From positions 39,425 through 103,424 of the forward strand of contig NZ_FOSV01000017.1 in NCBI RefSeq assembly GCF_900114375.1: a DNA stretch of 64,000 nt, given 5' to 3'. Position 1 is the first letter of the stretch. Each line of letters begins with the position of its first letter. The position numbers were made by a program, and so were the translations under genes. Below the pieces are notes generated by a model that did no database searches, was not told the origin of the DNA, and saw only the letters and a program-made list of their open reading frames with translations. The DNA comes from Methylorubrum salsuginis. GTDB lineage: Bacteria > Pseudomonadota > Alphaproteobacteria > Rhizobiales > Beijerinckiaceae. Shown here piece by piece: positions 34,477-44,881 of this stretch.

Positions 34477-34977
34477 ATGTCCACAGCCCTCGCGTCGCCG
34501 GCCCTCGCGCATGTCGTCCTGCCGCCCGACCGGCGGCAATCACCGACCGCGCTCAACATCCAGCGCGGGGTGCGCCGGCTGTTCGCCGAGATGGGCTGCG
34601 TGACGCTCCCCGAGTTCTCGCTCGCCAACGGGCGCCGCGCCGACGTGATCGCCCTGTGCGGGGCGGGCAAGCTCACCATCGTCGAGATCAAATCGAGCGT
34701 CGCTGATTTCCGCGCCGATCGAAAATGGCCGGATTACCGCGATTATTGCGACCGCTTCTTCTTCGCGATCCCCGAGAGCGTGCCGGAAAGCCTGATCCCG
34801 GAGGAATGCGGCCTCATCGTCGCCGATTCCTTCGGCGCCGCCATCCTGCGCGAACCGGCGGCCCACCCCCTGAGCGGCCCGCGGCGCAAGGCCGTGACCC
34901 TGCGCTTCGCCCATTTCGCCGCCGGGCTCTTGCACGCGCTGGCCGATCCTGGCGCGATCCGCGAGGGCGCGCTGTAA
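34477..34977 (+). CDS. mmcB: MmcB family putative DNA-repair endonuclease
   Basis: A 166-aa protein. The PD-(D/E)XK nuclease core reads RRADVIALCGAGKLTIVEIK, giving the D-x(n)-E-x-K set, followed by SSVADFRADRKWPDYRDYCDRF. MmcB was described as SOS/LexA-linked in Caulobacter in mitomycin C resistance; that is from memory. The start ATG at 34477 avoids a divergent extension. It follows the BtuF-like gene but no clear operon relation is seen. Confidence 0.85.
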   Translation: MSTALASPALAHVVLPPDRRQSPTALNIQRGVRRLFAEMGCVTLPEFSLANGRRADVIALCGAGKLTIVEIKSSVADFRADRKWPDYRDYCDRFFFAIPESVPESLIPEECGLIVADSFGAAILREPAAHPLSGPRRKAVTLRFAHFAAGLLHALADPGAIREGAL

Positions 34978-35040
34978 TCGTTTGGCAACAACCCAATCGG
35001 CTCGGCTCTGTGAATGGCCGCTGAGGGTGAGGAGCGTACC

Positions 35041-35373
35041 TCAAGCAGACCATGGGCGGCCGTCCCAGTAACGCATCTCCAGAGTCTCGTCGTCTTGGAA
35101 TGTATCCGCCTCAGACGCGGGGTCATCCATGATCCAGGCGTCCACGATTGTACCGCCCCTGCGCCGAATGCCGACGACGGCGACGCCATTCAGCAAGCGG
35201 TCGATGTAGGCGCTCAAAGCGGCGTCGTCCGTGGCCCCTTCATCGCGGTCGAGGAGGTTGGGGTGGGTGTGCCACTCGTACCCCACAAACCCAATCAGGA
35301 TCACGCCGTCGTCGAGGCGCTCGATGACCAAGTCAAGCACACCGTCCGGGCTAACATGGCGCTCGACGACCAT
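35041..35373 (-). CDS. hypothetical protein with a WHTHP motif
   Basis: A 110-aa protein, ATG start. It is acidic with FVGYEWHTHPNLLDRDEG in the first half and ends EMRYWDGRPWSA. The HTHP resembles the metal site of JAB/MPN isopeptidases, but the following SxxD of that motif is absent and no upstream Glu site is obvious, so it is not called as one. Base composition is a little lower in G+C than nearby genes. It may be an immunity-like or otherwise small accessory protein. Function unknown; the adjoining 35374-35553 holds nothing recognised. Confidence 0.55.
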   Translation of the reverse strand: MVVERHVSPDGVLDLVIERLDDGVILIGFVGYEWHTHPNLLDRDEGATDDAALSAYIDRLLNGVAVVGIRRRGGTIVDAWIMDDPASEADTFQDDETLEMRYWDGRPWSA

Positions 35374-35553
35374 GATTCTAACCTCCGCATCAGGCGACAG
35401 CGCGCCGTTTTGGCTACATGGCCAAAGCTCGCGAGGCCCGCAACATGTCGAAAGCAGTTCTTGGCACGGTCAGGCTGGTTGAGTTTCAGCCCTCGGACAT
35501 CGGCGCAAAAGATGGCCGCCGGTTTTTAGAAAAAGCCGATACGACACGAGAAC

Positions 35554-35796
35554 CTAGCCCTCGGTCTGTTCCTGCACCGTGCGCAGCACGTGCACGCGGA
35601 TCGCCGAGGACAGGTTGCGCCCGGCCCGCTCCGCATCGATGCGACCGATCAGCGCCTGCACCGAGAGGCCTTCCGCCCGCGCGATCCCCTGGAGCGCCTC
35701 CCAGAACTCCGCCTCCAGCGAGACGCTGGTGCGGTGGCCCGCGATCATCACCGAGCGCTTAGTGACGCCCTCCGGCGCGGGCCGCCCGTCGCTCAT
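35554..35796 (-). CDS. ribbon-helix-helix domain protein
   Basis: An 80-aa protein with KRSVMIAGHRTSVSLEAEFW then EALQGIARAEGLSVQALIGR, a ribbon-helix-helix DNA-binding pattern of the alphaproteobacterial RHH_4 type. It overlaps the DUF4169 gene by ATGA and lies 3' of fumC on the same strand, an arrangement that recurs in alphaproteobacteria by my recollection. A target operator was not identified. Confidence 0.8.
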   Translation of the reverse strand: MSDGRPAPEGVTKRSVMIAGHRTSVSLEAEFWEALQGIARAEGLSVQALIGRIDAERAGRNLSSAIRVHVLRTVQEQTEG

Positions 35797-35981
35797 TCCT
35801 TGTCAGGATCGGTCAGGCGGTGGCCCTCATGGCGGGAGGCCTCGATCGCCTTGCGGGTCTCGGCGAGCGTCTTGGCCTTCTTCGGGCGGCCGAACAGCAC
35901 GCGGTTCTCGGCGGCCTTGGCCTCGCGCTCGGCCTTCTCGCGGGCCTTGCGCACCTGCCGCAGGTTGATGATCTCGGCCAC
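35793..35981 (-). CDS. DUF4169 family small protein
   Basis: A 62-aa charged protein (INLRQVRKAREKAEREAKA, then FGRPKKAKTLAE) predicted to be a helical hairpin. DUF4169 is a small alphaproteobacterial family of unknown function. It sits between fumC, 64 bases upstream, and the RHH gene, which it overlaps by ATGA. Confidence 0.8.
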   Translation of the reverse strand: MAEIINLRQVRKAREKAEREAKAAENRVLFGRPKKAKTLAETRKAIEASRHEGHRLTDPDKE

Positions 35982-36045
35982 CGAATCGTCCTCCGCCAGG
36001 GTGTCGGCGCGGGCTGGAAACCCGCGCCGAAACAGGAGTTTGCGC

Positions 36046-37476
<1,431 letters not shown>

Positions 37477-37593
37477 CGTGGCCTCTTCGTTGGCTCGGAT
37501 CGGCCCCTACTTAACGAAGCCGAGGCTTGAGCGCGATGGCGCCCCGCGAGGGAGCGTGACGCAATTTCTTCACCGTCACCGTGAAGGTTTTGA

Positions 37594-38991
37594 GTGCCGA
37601 TGCAGGACACGGCTCTTCTGACGGCGCGAGCGCCGTTCCGCCCGAAGGTGCCGCCGCCGCTGACCCGGCCGCTCGGCCTGTTCGCCTTCCTCAAGGCGGT
37701 GCGCGAGAACCCCATCGCCACGTGGATGCAGGCGCATTTCGAGGAGTTCGTCGTCGCGGGCGAGGGCGCGATGGGGCGCATCACCGTGGTGAGCGACCCC
37801 GACCTCGTGCGCTACCTGCTGGTCGAGAACGGCGCCAATTACCGTAAGGACGATCTCCAGCGCCGCGTCCTGGCGCCGGGCCTCGGCAACGGCCTGCTCA
37901 CCGCGGAGGGCGACGAGTGGCGCCTGCAGCGGCGCACCATGGCGCCGATCTTCTCCGCCCGCCACGTCGCGGGCTTTACCGCACAGATGGATGCGGCGGG
38001 GTCCCGCGTCGCCAAGCGCCTCGCACGGCGGGATGGGGCCGGCGTCGATGTGGTGCTGGAGATGACCCGCACGACCCTCGATGTGCTGGAACGGACGATC
38101 TTCACGCAGGGGCTTCCGGGGGACCCGGACGCCCTCGGGCGGGCGCTGACGCGGCTCCTCGAATCGATCGGGCCGATCGACCCGCTCGACGTGTTCGGCG
38201 TGCCGGGCTTCGTGCCCCGCCTCGGACGGCTGAAGGCGCGTCCGGCTTTGCGCTACTTCGCCGAAGTCGTCGATGAGCTCTTGGACCGGCGCAAGGCCGC
38301 GCTCGCCCGCGGCGAGGCGCCCCACGACCTGATGACCCTGTTGCTCGCCGCCCAGGACCCGGAATCCGGCAAGGGCCTCTCCGATTTGGAGGTGAAGGCC
38401 AACATCGTCACCTTCATCGCCGCCGGCCACGAGACCACCGCCAACGCGCTCACCTGGGCGCTCTACTGCGTCTCGCAGGACGAAGGCGTGCGGGATCGCC
38501 TCGAAGCGGAGGCCGACTCGGCGCTTGCCGAAGACGGGACGATGGCGCTCGAAAAACTGCCCTTCGCCAAGGCGGTGATGGAGGAGACCATGCGGCTGTT
38601 TCCGCCGGTGCCGTTCCTCAGCCGTCAGGCCCTGCGCGACGACCGGATCGGGCGGGTGAAGATTCCGCGCAACTCCACCGTCATCATCGCCCCATACGTG
38701 CTCGGGCGGCACAAGAAACTGTGGGAGGCGCCCGACGCCTTCATCCCCGACCGGTTCCTCGGTGAGCGACGGGACGCCGTGCGGCGCTTCTCCTACCTGC
38801 CGTTCGGGGCCGGACCGCGCATCTGCATCGGCCAGAGCTTCTCGCTGCAGGAGGCGACGCTGGTGCTGGCCCACGTGGTCCGCTCGGTGCGCCTCACCCT
38901 GCCGCCGGACCATCCGCCGGTGACGCCGCTGCACCGGGTGACGCTCAGGCCGAAGGAGGGCTTGCGGATGATCGCCGCGCGGCGGCATTGA
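37594..38991 (+). CDS. cytochrome P450
   Basis: A heme-thiolate monooxygenase of 465 aa (from GTG at 37594; ATG at 37600 gives 463). Numbered from the GTG: I-helix AGHETT at 277-282, ExxR at 331-334 (ETMR), PERF-like region DRF at 386-388, heme loop FGAGPRICIG with Cys411. No N-terminal membrane anchor, so it is a soluble bacterial P450 or one with fused-free redox partners. No ferredoxin or reductase gene is adjacent. It precedes the DUF305 gene by 25 bases on the same strand. Substrate unknown. Confidence 0.9.
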   Translation: MPMQDTALLTARAPFRPKVPPPLTRPLGLFAFLKAVRENPIATWMQAHFEEFVVAGEGAMGRITVVSDPDLVRYLLVENGANYRKDDLQRRVLAPGLGNGLLTAEGDEWRLQRRTMAPIFSARHVAGFTAQMDAAGSRVAKRLARRDGAGVDVVLEMTRTTLDVLERTIFTQGLPGDPDALGRALTRLLESIGPIDPLDVFGVPGFVPRLGRLKARPALRYFAEVVDELLDRRKAALARGEAPHDLMTLLLAAQDPESGKGLSDLEVKANIVTFIAAGHETTANALTWALYCVSQDEGVRDRLEAEADSALAEDGTMALEKLPFAKAVMEETMRLFPPVPFLSRQALRDDRIGRVKIPRNSTVIIAPYVLGRHKKLWEAPDAFIPDRFLGERRDAVRRFSYLPFGAGPRICIGQSFSLQEATLVLAHVVRSVRLTLPPDHPPVTPLHRVTLRPKEGLRMIAARRH

Positions 38992-39016
38992 GCCCGCCGC
39001 CAACACGGGAGACACG

Positions 39017-39400
39017 ATGAAGACCCTGCCGATCCTCGCCGCCCTGACCGCCGCCTGCGGGCTCGCGAGCCTCGCCTTCGCGCAAGGTTCGCACCACCAT
39101 CACGACCACGGAACCAAGCCATCCGCGGGCGAGACACCGGCCACCCGCGCCTTCCGCGAGGCCGATGCCCGAATGCACGAGGAGATGGCGATCCGCTACA
39201 CCGGCGATGTCGATGTCGATTTCGTGCGCGGAATGATCCCGCACCATCGCGGCGCGGTCGCCATGGCGAAGGTCGCGTTGGAGCACTCGAAGAACCCCGA
39301 AATCCGCAAGCTCGCCGAGGACATCGTCCGCTCGCAGGACGCGGAAATCGCCTTCATGGAGCGGTTCCTGAAGGAGAAAGAGGCCGCCAAACCGCGCTGA
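39017..39400 (+). CDS. DUF305 domain protein, exported
   Basis: A 127-aa protein with an N-terminal signal peptide (KTLPILAALTAACGLASLAFA) and a His-rich patch, GSHHHHDHG, just after it. The DUF305 core FVRGMIPHHRGAVAMAKVALE with paired His is seen. DUF305 proteins are ferritin-like helical bundles, some linked to copper handling (CopM-like). RBS GGGAGA is good. Follows the P450 gene closely but a functional link is not evident. Confidence 0.8.
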   Translation: MKTLPILAALTAACGLASLAFAQGSHHHHDHGTKPSAGETPATRAFREADARMHEEMAIRYTGDVDVDFVRGMIPHHRGAVAMAKVALEHSKNPEIRKLAEDIVRSQDAEIAFMERFLKEKEAAKPR

Positions 39401-39481
39401 CACGCTGCGACCGTTTCGCATCGCACTGGCCGGGCGGGTCCCAGGGGCTAATTGAAACGCTTCCAGAGTGGGAGCCCGCCC

Positions 39482-39991
39482 GTGGAAGCACCATCCAGCC
39501 TGTCCCTGTCGCTCAGCATCAACGGGACGCGGCACGACATCGCCCTCGACGATCCCCGCGTCACCCTCCTCGATCTCCTGCGCGAGCGCCTCGGGCTGAC
39601 CGGCTCGAAGAAGGGCTGCGACCGCGGCCAGTGCGGCGCCTGCACCGTTCTGGTGAACGGGCGCCGGGTGAATTCCTGCCTCAGCCTCGCGGTCAGCCTC
39701 GACGGCGCCGAGATCACCACCATCGAGGGGCTGGCGCAGGGCGACGCTCTGCATCCGGTCCAGGCCGCCTTCATCGCCCATGACGGGTTCCAGTGCGGCT
39801 TCTGCACGCCGGGCCAGATCATGAGCGCGGTCGGCCTGATCCGCGAGGGCCATGCGGGCGACGATCCCGAGCGCGTGCGCGAGGCGATGAGCGGCAACCT
39901 CTGCCGCTGCGGCGCCTATATCGGCATCACGCAGGCCGTGCTCGACGCGCAGGCCAAGATGGCGAGCGAGCAGCAGGGAGAGGCCGCGTGA
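39482..39991 (+). CDS. paoA: molybdenum hydroxylase, [2Fe-2S] subunit
   Basis: Small subunit of a xanthine-oxidase-family enzyme. 169 aa from the GTG at 39482, which has GGGAG nine bases upstream. The two [2Fe-2S] binding sets are GCDRGQCGACTVLVNGRRVNSC and CGFCTPGQ with CRCGAY, giving the standard plant-ferredoxin plus C-terminal helical cluster. E. coli PaoA has a Tat leader; none is seen here, so this enzyme is probably cytoplasmic. The stop overlaps the next gene's GTG as GTGA. Symbols are by resemblance. Confidence 0.82.
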   Translation: MEAPSSLSLSLSINGTRHDIALDDPRVTLLDLLRERLGLTGSKKGCDRGQCGACTVLVNGRRVNSCLSLAVSLDGAEITTIEGLAQGDALHPVQAAFIAHDGFQCGFCTPGQIMSAVGLIREGHAGDDPERVREAMSGNLCRCGAYIGITQAVLDAQAKMASEQQGEAA

Positions 39992-41034
39992 ACCGCTTCG
40001 ACTACGTCCGCGCCTCGACCGTCGCCGAGGCGGTGGCGGCGGCCTCCGCGCCGGGCGCGGCCTATCTCGCCGCCGGCACCAACCTGCTCGACCTGATGAA
40101 GGGCGGCGTCACCCGGCCCACCCGCCTCGTCGACGTCACCCATCTGCCCGATCTCGACCGGATCGAGCGCCTGCCCGAGGGCGGATTCCGCGTGGGCGCG
40201 CTCGTGCGCAACAGCGATCTGGCCTACGATAGCGGCTTCGCCCGCGCCCACCCCTCGGTGGCCGAGGCGCTGCTGTCGGGCGCCTCCGCTCAGCTGCGCA
40301 ACGCCGCAACCGTCGCCGGCAACCTGATGCAGCGCACCCGCTGCCCTTACTTCTACGACCCGGCCAGCGCCTGCAACAAGCGCCAGCCCGGCGCGGGCTG
40401 CGAGGCGCAAGGCGGCGAGACGCGGCTGCACGCCGTGCTCGGCTGGAGCGAACACTGCATCGCCACCCACCCCTCGGACTTCTGCGTGCCGCTGGTGGCC
40501 CTCGACGCCGTCGTGGAGATCGCCGGAAGGGACGGGCCGCGGACCGTGCCGCTCGAAGCTTTCCACCGCCTGCCGGACGACGCGCCCGAGCGCGAGACCG
40601 TGCTGGAACCGGGCGAACTGATCGTGGCGGTCCGCCTGCCAGACGAGGCCGCCGCCTTCTCCGGGCATTCGCGCTACCTGAAGATCCGCGACCGCACCTC
40701 CTACGCCTTTGCGGTGGTCTCGGCGGCAGCCTCGCTGCGGCTCGACCAGGGGCGCATCGCGGAAGGCCGCCTCGCGCTCGGCGGCGTCGCCCTCAAGCCC
40801 TGGCGGGCTCGGGAGGCGGAACGCGTGCTCGCCGGCGCCGAACCGAACGAGACGACCTTCCGCCAAGCCGCCGACGCGGCCTTGGCGTCGGCAAAACCCT
40901 CCGGCGACAACGCCTTCAAGATCGAACTCGCCCGCCGCCTCATCGTCCGCACGCTCGTCCGCGCCGCCGCGGGCACGCCGGAACGCATGCCCGCCCTGCC
41001 GGCCTCCGCCTTCGAGGAGACGCTCCATGCCTGA
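39988..41034 (+). CDS. paoB: molybdenum hydroxylase, FAD subunit with extra 4Fe-4S motif
   Basis: FAD-binding subunit, 348 aa, PCMH fold: AAGTNLLDLMKGGVTRPTRLVD and NAATVAGNLMQRTRCPYFYD. The cysteine set CPYFYD, ACNKRQPGAGCEAQG and WSEHC matches the extra [4Fe-4S] cluster of PaoB/YagS and 4-hydroxybenzoyl-CoA reductase-like proteins. The C-terminal CODH_flavoprotein domain includes GGVALKPWRAREAERVL. GTGA and 8-base overlaps on both sides make this a tight three-gene operon. Confidence 0.85.
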   Translation: MNRFDYVRASTVAEAVAAASAPGAAYLAAGTNLLDLMKGGVTRPTRLVDVTHLPDLDRIERLPEGGFRVGALVRNSDLAYDSGFARAHPSVAEALLSGASAQLRNAATVAGNLMQRTRCPYFYDPASACNKRQPGAGCEAQGGETRLHAVLGWSEHCIATHPSDFCVPLVALDAVVEIAGRDGPRTVPLEAFHRLPDDAPERETVLEPGELIVAVRLPDEAAAFSGHSRYLKIRDRTSYAFAVVSAAASLRLDQGRIAEGRLALGGVALKPWRAREAERVLAGAEPNETTFRQAADAALASAKPSGDNAFKIELARRLIVRTLVRAAAGTPERMPALPASAFEETLHA

Positions 41035-43270
41035 CATCGCCTATGAGCAGGCCCGGCACGGGTCGAGCATCGGCCAGCCGCTCACCCGCCGCGACGGTTT
41101 TTTGAAAGTGACCGGTGGCGCTACTTTTGCGGCCGATAATCGGCCCGAAGGCATGCTGCACGCGGTCATCGCGGTGAGCCGCATCGCCCGGGGCCGCGTC
41201 ACCCATCTCGATGTCGCGGCGGCGAAAGCCCATCCGGGCGTGGTCGACGTGATGGTCCCGGGCAACGCCCCCAAGCTCGCCGCCGACCCGGACGCCAAGA
41301 ACGACCCCTTCACCTTCCGGCTCGACCTCCTGCAGAACGACCGCGTCCGCTACGCCCACCAGCCGATCGCGGTGGTGATCGCGCAGACTCTGGAGGCCGC
41401 GACCGAGGGCGCCGAGCTGCTGGCGCCGCGCTACGAGATCGAGGCACCGCGCATCGGCCTCGACACGGCGGAAGCCCATAAGCCGCAGGCGGTGGGGGCG
41501 GGCGACAAGACCGCCGCGACCAAGGGCGACGTGGAAGCGGGGCTGGCGAACGCCGAGCGCCGGATCGAGGCGGTCTACGAGACGCCTGCGCAGTACCACA
41601 ACGCCATGGAGCCCCACGCCATCGTGGCGCAGTGGGACGGGGACCGGCTCACCGTCGATACGCCGAGCCAGGGCATGGCGATGGCGACGATGCGGCTCGC
41701 CGGCCTGTTCGGCATCGATCCGAAGAACATCCTGGTGCGCTCGCCCTTCCTCGGCGGCGGCTTCGGCTCGAAGGGCTTCCTCTCCGGGCCCCAGGTGCTC
41801 GGCGTCATGGCGGCCAAGCATGTGGGTCGGCCGGTGAAGCTGGTGCTGCGGCGCGAGCAGATGTTCGGACCCGTCGGCCACCGGGCCGAGACGCGCCAGA
41901 CGCTCCGTCTCGGCACCGACGGATCGGGCGCGCTGACCGCCCTCGACCACCACACGCTCACCGCCACCAGCAGCTTCGACGACTTCTACGAGCCGGCCAG
42001 CGCCCTCTCACGCTACCTCTACAAGGCGCCCGCGCTCGCCACCACGCATTCCGGCGTGCGGCTCGATACCGGCACGCCGCTGTTCATGCGCGCCCCCGGC
42101 GAAGCCTCGGGCAGCGCGGCGCTGGAAGCCGCCATCGACGAGATGGCGGAGGCCTGCGGCATGGATCCGCTCGCGTTCCGCTTCGCCAACTACGCCGAGG
42201 CCGAGCCGATCTCGGAGCGGCCGTTCTCCTCGAAGGCCCTGCGCGAATGCTACGAGCAGGGCGCGGCCCGCTTCGGCTGGGAGCGGCGCTCCTCGGCGCC
42301 GCGCTCCATGCGCGACGCGGCCGGTCGCCTCGTCGGCTGGGGCGTCGGCACCGCCCTGTTCCCGGCCCTGATGATGCAGGCGGAGGCCCGCGCCGAAATC
42401 CGCGCCGACGGCTCCGGCACGGTGGCGATCGGCGCCCACGACATGGGGCAGGGCGCCTGGACGGCGCTCGCCCAGATCGGCGCCGACGGCCTCGGGATCG
42501 ACCTCGACCAGCTCGACTTCCGGAGCGGATCGTCGGACCTGCCGAACGGCGGCATCGCCGGCGGGTCGGCCCACACCGCGACCGCCGGCGCGGCGATCCA
42601 TTCGGCGGCGGCCGCCGTGCTGGCGCAGCTGTCGGATCTCGCCACCGGCGACGAACGCTCTCCGCTCTTCGGTGCCGGCAATGCCGGCGTCTACGCAGCC
42701 GGCGGGCGCCTGATCCGCCGCGACGACGAGAGCCGAGCCGAATCCTTCTCCGACATCCTGGCGCGAGCCGGAAAGGATTCGATCTCGGCTTCGGGGAAGG
42801 GCGCGCCCGATCCGGCCTCGCGTGAGTCCTATGCCATGCACGCCCACGGCGCGGTCTTCGCCGAGGTCACGGTCGATCCCGATCTCGGCCAGATCCGGGT
42901 GACGCGCCTCGTCGGCGCCTTCGCCGCCGGCCGCATCGTCAACCCGCGCCTCGTCACCAGTCAGTATTACGGTGGCATGATCTGGGGCGTGTCGTTCGCG
43001 CTGCACGAGAACGCCGTGGTCGATCCCCGCTCGGGCCGGGTGATGAACCCCAATCTCGGCGAGTACCACGTGCCCGTGAACGCCGACGTGCCCTCGATCG
43101 AGGCGATCCTCGTGGAGGAGCACGATCCGCACGTGAACCCGCTCGGCATCAAGGGCGTGGGCGAGATCGGCATCACCGGCACCGCCGGCGCCATCGCCAA
43201 CGCGGTGTATCACGCCACCGGCGTGCGGGTGCGGAAGATGCCGATCACGCTGGATAAGGTGCTGGGGTAG
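41027..43270 (+). CDS. paoC: molybdenum hydroxylase, molybdopterin-binding subunit
   Basis: Catalytic Mo subunit, 747 aa. The conserved GGGFGSKGF motif, AIDEMAEACGMDPL, and the C-terminal GVGEIGITGTA with the active-site Glu are present. Likely oxidises aldehydes or N-heterocycles, electrons flowing through the iron-sulfur and FAD subunits. A PaoD/XdhC-type chaperone is not in the window. A hairpin follows the stop codon. Confidence 0.85.
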   Translation: MPDIAYEQARHGSSIGQPLTRRDGFLKVTGGATFAADNRPEGMLHAVIAVSRIARGRVTHLDVAAAKAHPGVVDVMVPGNAPKLAADPDAKNDPFTFRLDLLQNDRVRYAHQPIAVVIAQTLEAATEGAELLAPRYEIEAPRIGLDTAEAHKPQAVGAGDKTAATKGDVEAGLANAERRIEAVYETPAQYHNAMEPHAIVAQWDGDRLTVDTPSQGMAMATMRLAGLFGIDPKNILVRSPFLGGGFGSKGFLSGPQVLGVMAAKHVGRPVKLVLRREQMFGPVGHRAETRQTLRLGTDGSGALTALDHHTLTATSSFDDFYEPASALSRYLYKAPALATTHSGVRLDTGTPLFMRAPGEASGSAALEAAIDEMAEACGMDPLAFRFANYAEAEPISERPFSSKALRECYEQGAARFGWERRSSAPRSMRDAAGRLVGWGVGTALFPALMMQAEARAEIRADGSGTVAIGAHDMGQGAWTALAQIGADGLGIDLDQLDFRSGSSDLPNGGIAGGSAHTATAGAAIHSAAAAVLAQLSDLATGDERSPLFGAGNAGVYAAGGRLIRRDDESRAESFSDILARAGKDSISASGKGAPDPASRESYAMHAHGAVFAEVTVDPDLGQIRVTRLVGAFAAGRIVNPRLVTSQYYGGMIWGVSFALHENAVVDPRSGRVMNPNLGEYHVPVNADVPSIEAILVEEHDPHVNPLGIKGVGEIGITGTAGAIANAVYHATGVRVRKMPITLDKVLG

Positions 43271-43284
43271 TCGCGGAGGCGACC

Positions 43285-43324
43285 GCGCATCCCCTCTCCC
43301 TGCGTGCGGGGAAAGGGGATGCGC
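43285..43324. terminator. hairpin between paoC-like and sulfotransferase genes
   Basis: GCGCATCCCCT at 43285-43295 pairs with AGGGGATGCGC ending at 43324 around an inner loop. It lies between convergent genes and has the look of a bidirectional terminator or REP-type repeat. Confidence 0.6.
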
Positions 43325-43378
43325 ACCACGCTCATCGCGTCACCGAAACTGCGGCGGCGCTCGGTATCGTCTGAGCGA

Positions 43379-44044
43379 TTATTCCCCCATATCCCGCCGC
43401 CAGCGCGCCTCGGCGCGGCGGTAAAGCTCCACATCCTCCGGGTTCAGCGCCTCCAGCCGCGCCCGCGCCGCATCGTCCAGCGTCGGCCCGGTCAGCCGGC
43501 TGACGATCGAGCGCTTGTTGCGGTGAAGCACCGGGAAGGTCGTGCCGAAGCGCTCGTTGAGGCGTGCGACGAAGCGGTCGTAGTCCGACAGGATGCCGAC
43601 GACGCCGACCGTCTCCAAATCGGCGATGCCGAACGACTTCGACTGGATGTTCCGGTTCTCCGGCTTCTCGGTGAATGCCTCGAAGCTCTCCGAGGTACGC
43701 CCCTGCGCCTTCTGGAAGGCGTAGTAGGACAGAACCTGATCGGGCACCGGGCGGAACAGCGCGAAGGCGCGGGCCGGGTCGTAACAGGGCAGGTAGGCCG
43801 CGCTCATGTGGCTGGAGAAGAAGGCGATGTCGTTCTCGACGACATGGGTCGCCAGCGCCACGAGCTTCTGCTCGATCGGCATCTCCGGGCTGTAATGCAT
43901 GATCCGGTTGGCGAACGGGCTCGTGGTCTTGGCGTCGCGCCCGTAGGCCATCAGCAGCTTGTCGGCCGGAAAGATCTGCGCCGCCGCGTGGCGCAGGCTG
44001 GTGCCGCCGGTTTTCGGCAAGTGAATGAAGAACAGGGGCGCCAT
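43379..44044 (-). CDS. sulfotransferase-like protein
   Basis: A 221-aa protein starting MAPLFFIHLPKTGGTSLRHA; this is the PAPS 5'-phosphosulfate-binding loop of the sulfotransferase fold. FALFRPVPDQVLSYYAFQKA gives a plausible PAPS 3'-phosphate contact. The length is short for a complete sulfotransferase, but typical of bacterial sulfotransferase_2 family members. It is divergent from cysC, which makes the activated sulfate donor. No membrane segment. The acceptor is unknown. Confidence 0.75.
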   Translation of the reverse strand: MAPLFFIHLPKTGGTSLRHAAAQIFPADKLLMAYGRDAKTTSPFANRIMHYSPEMPIEQKLVALATHVVENDIAFFSSHMSAAYLPCYDPARAFALFRPVPDQVLSYYAFQKAQGRTSESFEAFTEKPENRNIQSKSFGIADLETVGVVGILSDYDRFVARLNERFGTTFPVLHRNKRSIVSRLTGPTLDDAARARLEALNPEDVELYRRAEARWRRDMGE

Positions 44045-44197
44045 GCGTCTGTTTCTACGAACTCCGCGAAAGCGCGGGCTCCGGTGCGGGGAAGAAGGGG
44101 CCGGCCGAGGCGCGGCAGTTGGGCGACGACATCCTTTGTCGAGCGGGCGCAAATAGGGCATTCTGCTCCGAACGCCATTCGCCGGAGGACGATCCGC

Positions 44198-44881
44198 TTG
44201 GCCGTACCGAACCGCAAGCCGAAGGTCGCCCCGGAGATCATGGCTTCCGACCTCGCCTCCAACGTCGCCTCCAACGTCACTTGGCAGACGCTTCAGCCGC
44301 GCGAGCGGCGCTGGCAGCGGATGGGCCAACGGCCGGTGATCGCGTGGTTCACCGGCCTGTCGGGAGCCGGCAAATCGACCATCGCCGATGCCGTCGACCG
44401 CGCCCTGACGGAAGCCGGGCGCCACACCATGGTCCTCGACGGCGACAACCTGCGCCACGGGCTCAACCGCGATCTCGGCTTCACCGCCGCCGACCGGGTC
44501 GAGAACATCCGCCGCGCCGCCGAGACCGCCCGGCTGATGGCGGAGGCCGGCCTCGTCGTGATCGTCTCGCTGATCTCACCGTTCCGGACCGAGCGGCAGA
44601 CGGCGCGGGACATCGCCGGCGACGTGCCGTTCCTCGAGGTGTTCATCGATACGCCGCTGTCGGTCTGCGAGGCGCGCGATCCGAAGGGGCTCTACGACAA
44701 GGCCCGCGCGGGTGCGATCCCGAACTTCACCGGCATCTCGGCGCCCTACGAGCCGCCGGAAGCCCCCGACCTGATCCTCGCCACCCGCGGACTCGCCGTG
44801 ACGGATTCGGCTCATCCGCTGATCGAGACATTGCTCGCCCTCAGCGCGGCGGAGCCCATTGCCAGAACACCGAGCCGGTGA
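44198..44881 (+). CDS. cysC: adenylyl-sulfate (APS) kinase
   Basis: Phosphorylates APS to PAPS, the sulfate donor. P-loop GLSGAGKSTIADAVD, then VLDGDNLRHGLNRDLGF, SPFRTERQTARD, and DPKGLYDKARAGAIPNFTGI identify it. The TTG at 44198 has GGAGG nine bases upstream and gives 227 aa; an ATG at 44240 (213 aa) has a purine run too close to use well. It stands alone without CysN/CysD. Its 3' end overlaps that of the convergent MaoC-like gene by 41 bases. Confidence 0.9.
   Translation: MAVPNRKPKVAPEIMASDLASNVASNVTWQTLQPRERRWQRMGQRPVIAWFTGLSGAGKSTIADAVDRALTEAGRHTMVLDGDNLRHGLNRDLGFTAADRVENIRRAAETARLMAEAGLVVIVSLISPFRTERQTARDIAGDVPFLEVFIDTPLSVCEARDPKGLYDKARAGAIPNFTGISAPYEPPEAPDLILATRGLAVTDSAHPLIETLLALSAAEPIARTPSR

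Noticed and set aside
35041..35373. JAMM-type isopeptidase for the WHTHP protein
   Set aside because: The SxxD that follows HTHP in JAMM enzymes is absent.
35418..35553. Small plus-strand frame starting MAKAREARNMSKAVL
   Set aside because: Its reading continues into the antisense of the RHH gene with low-complexity content; no evidence of a real gene.
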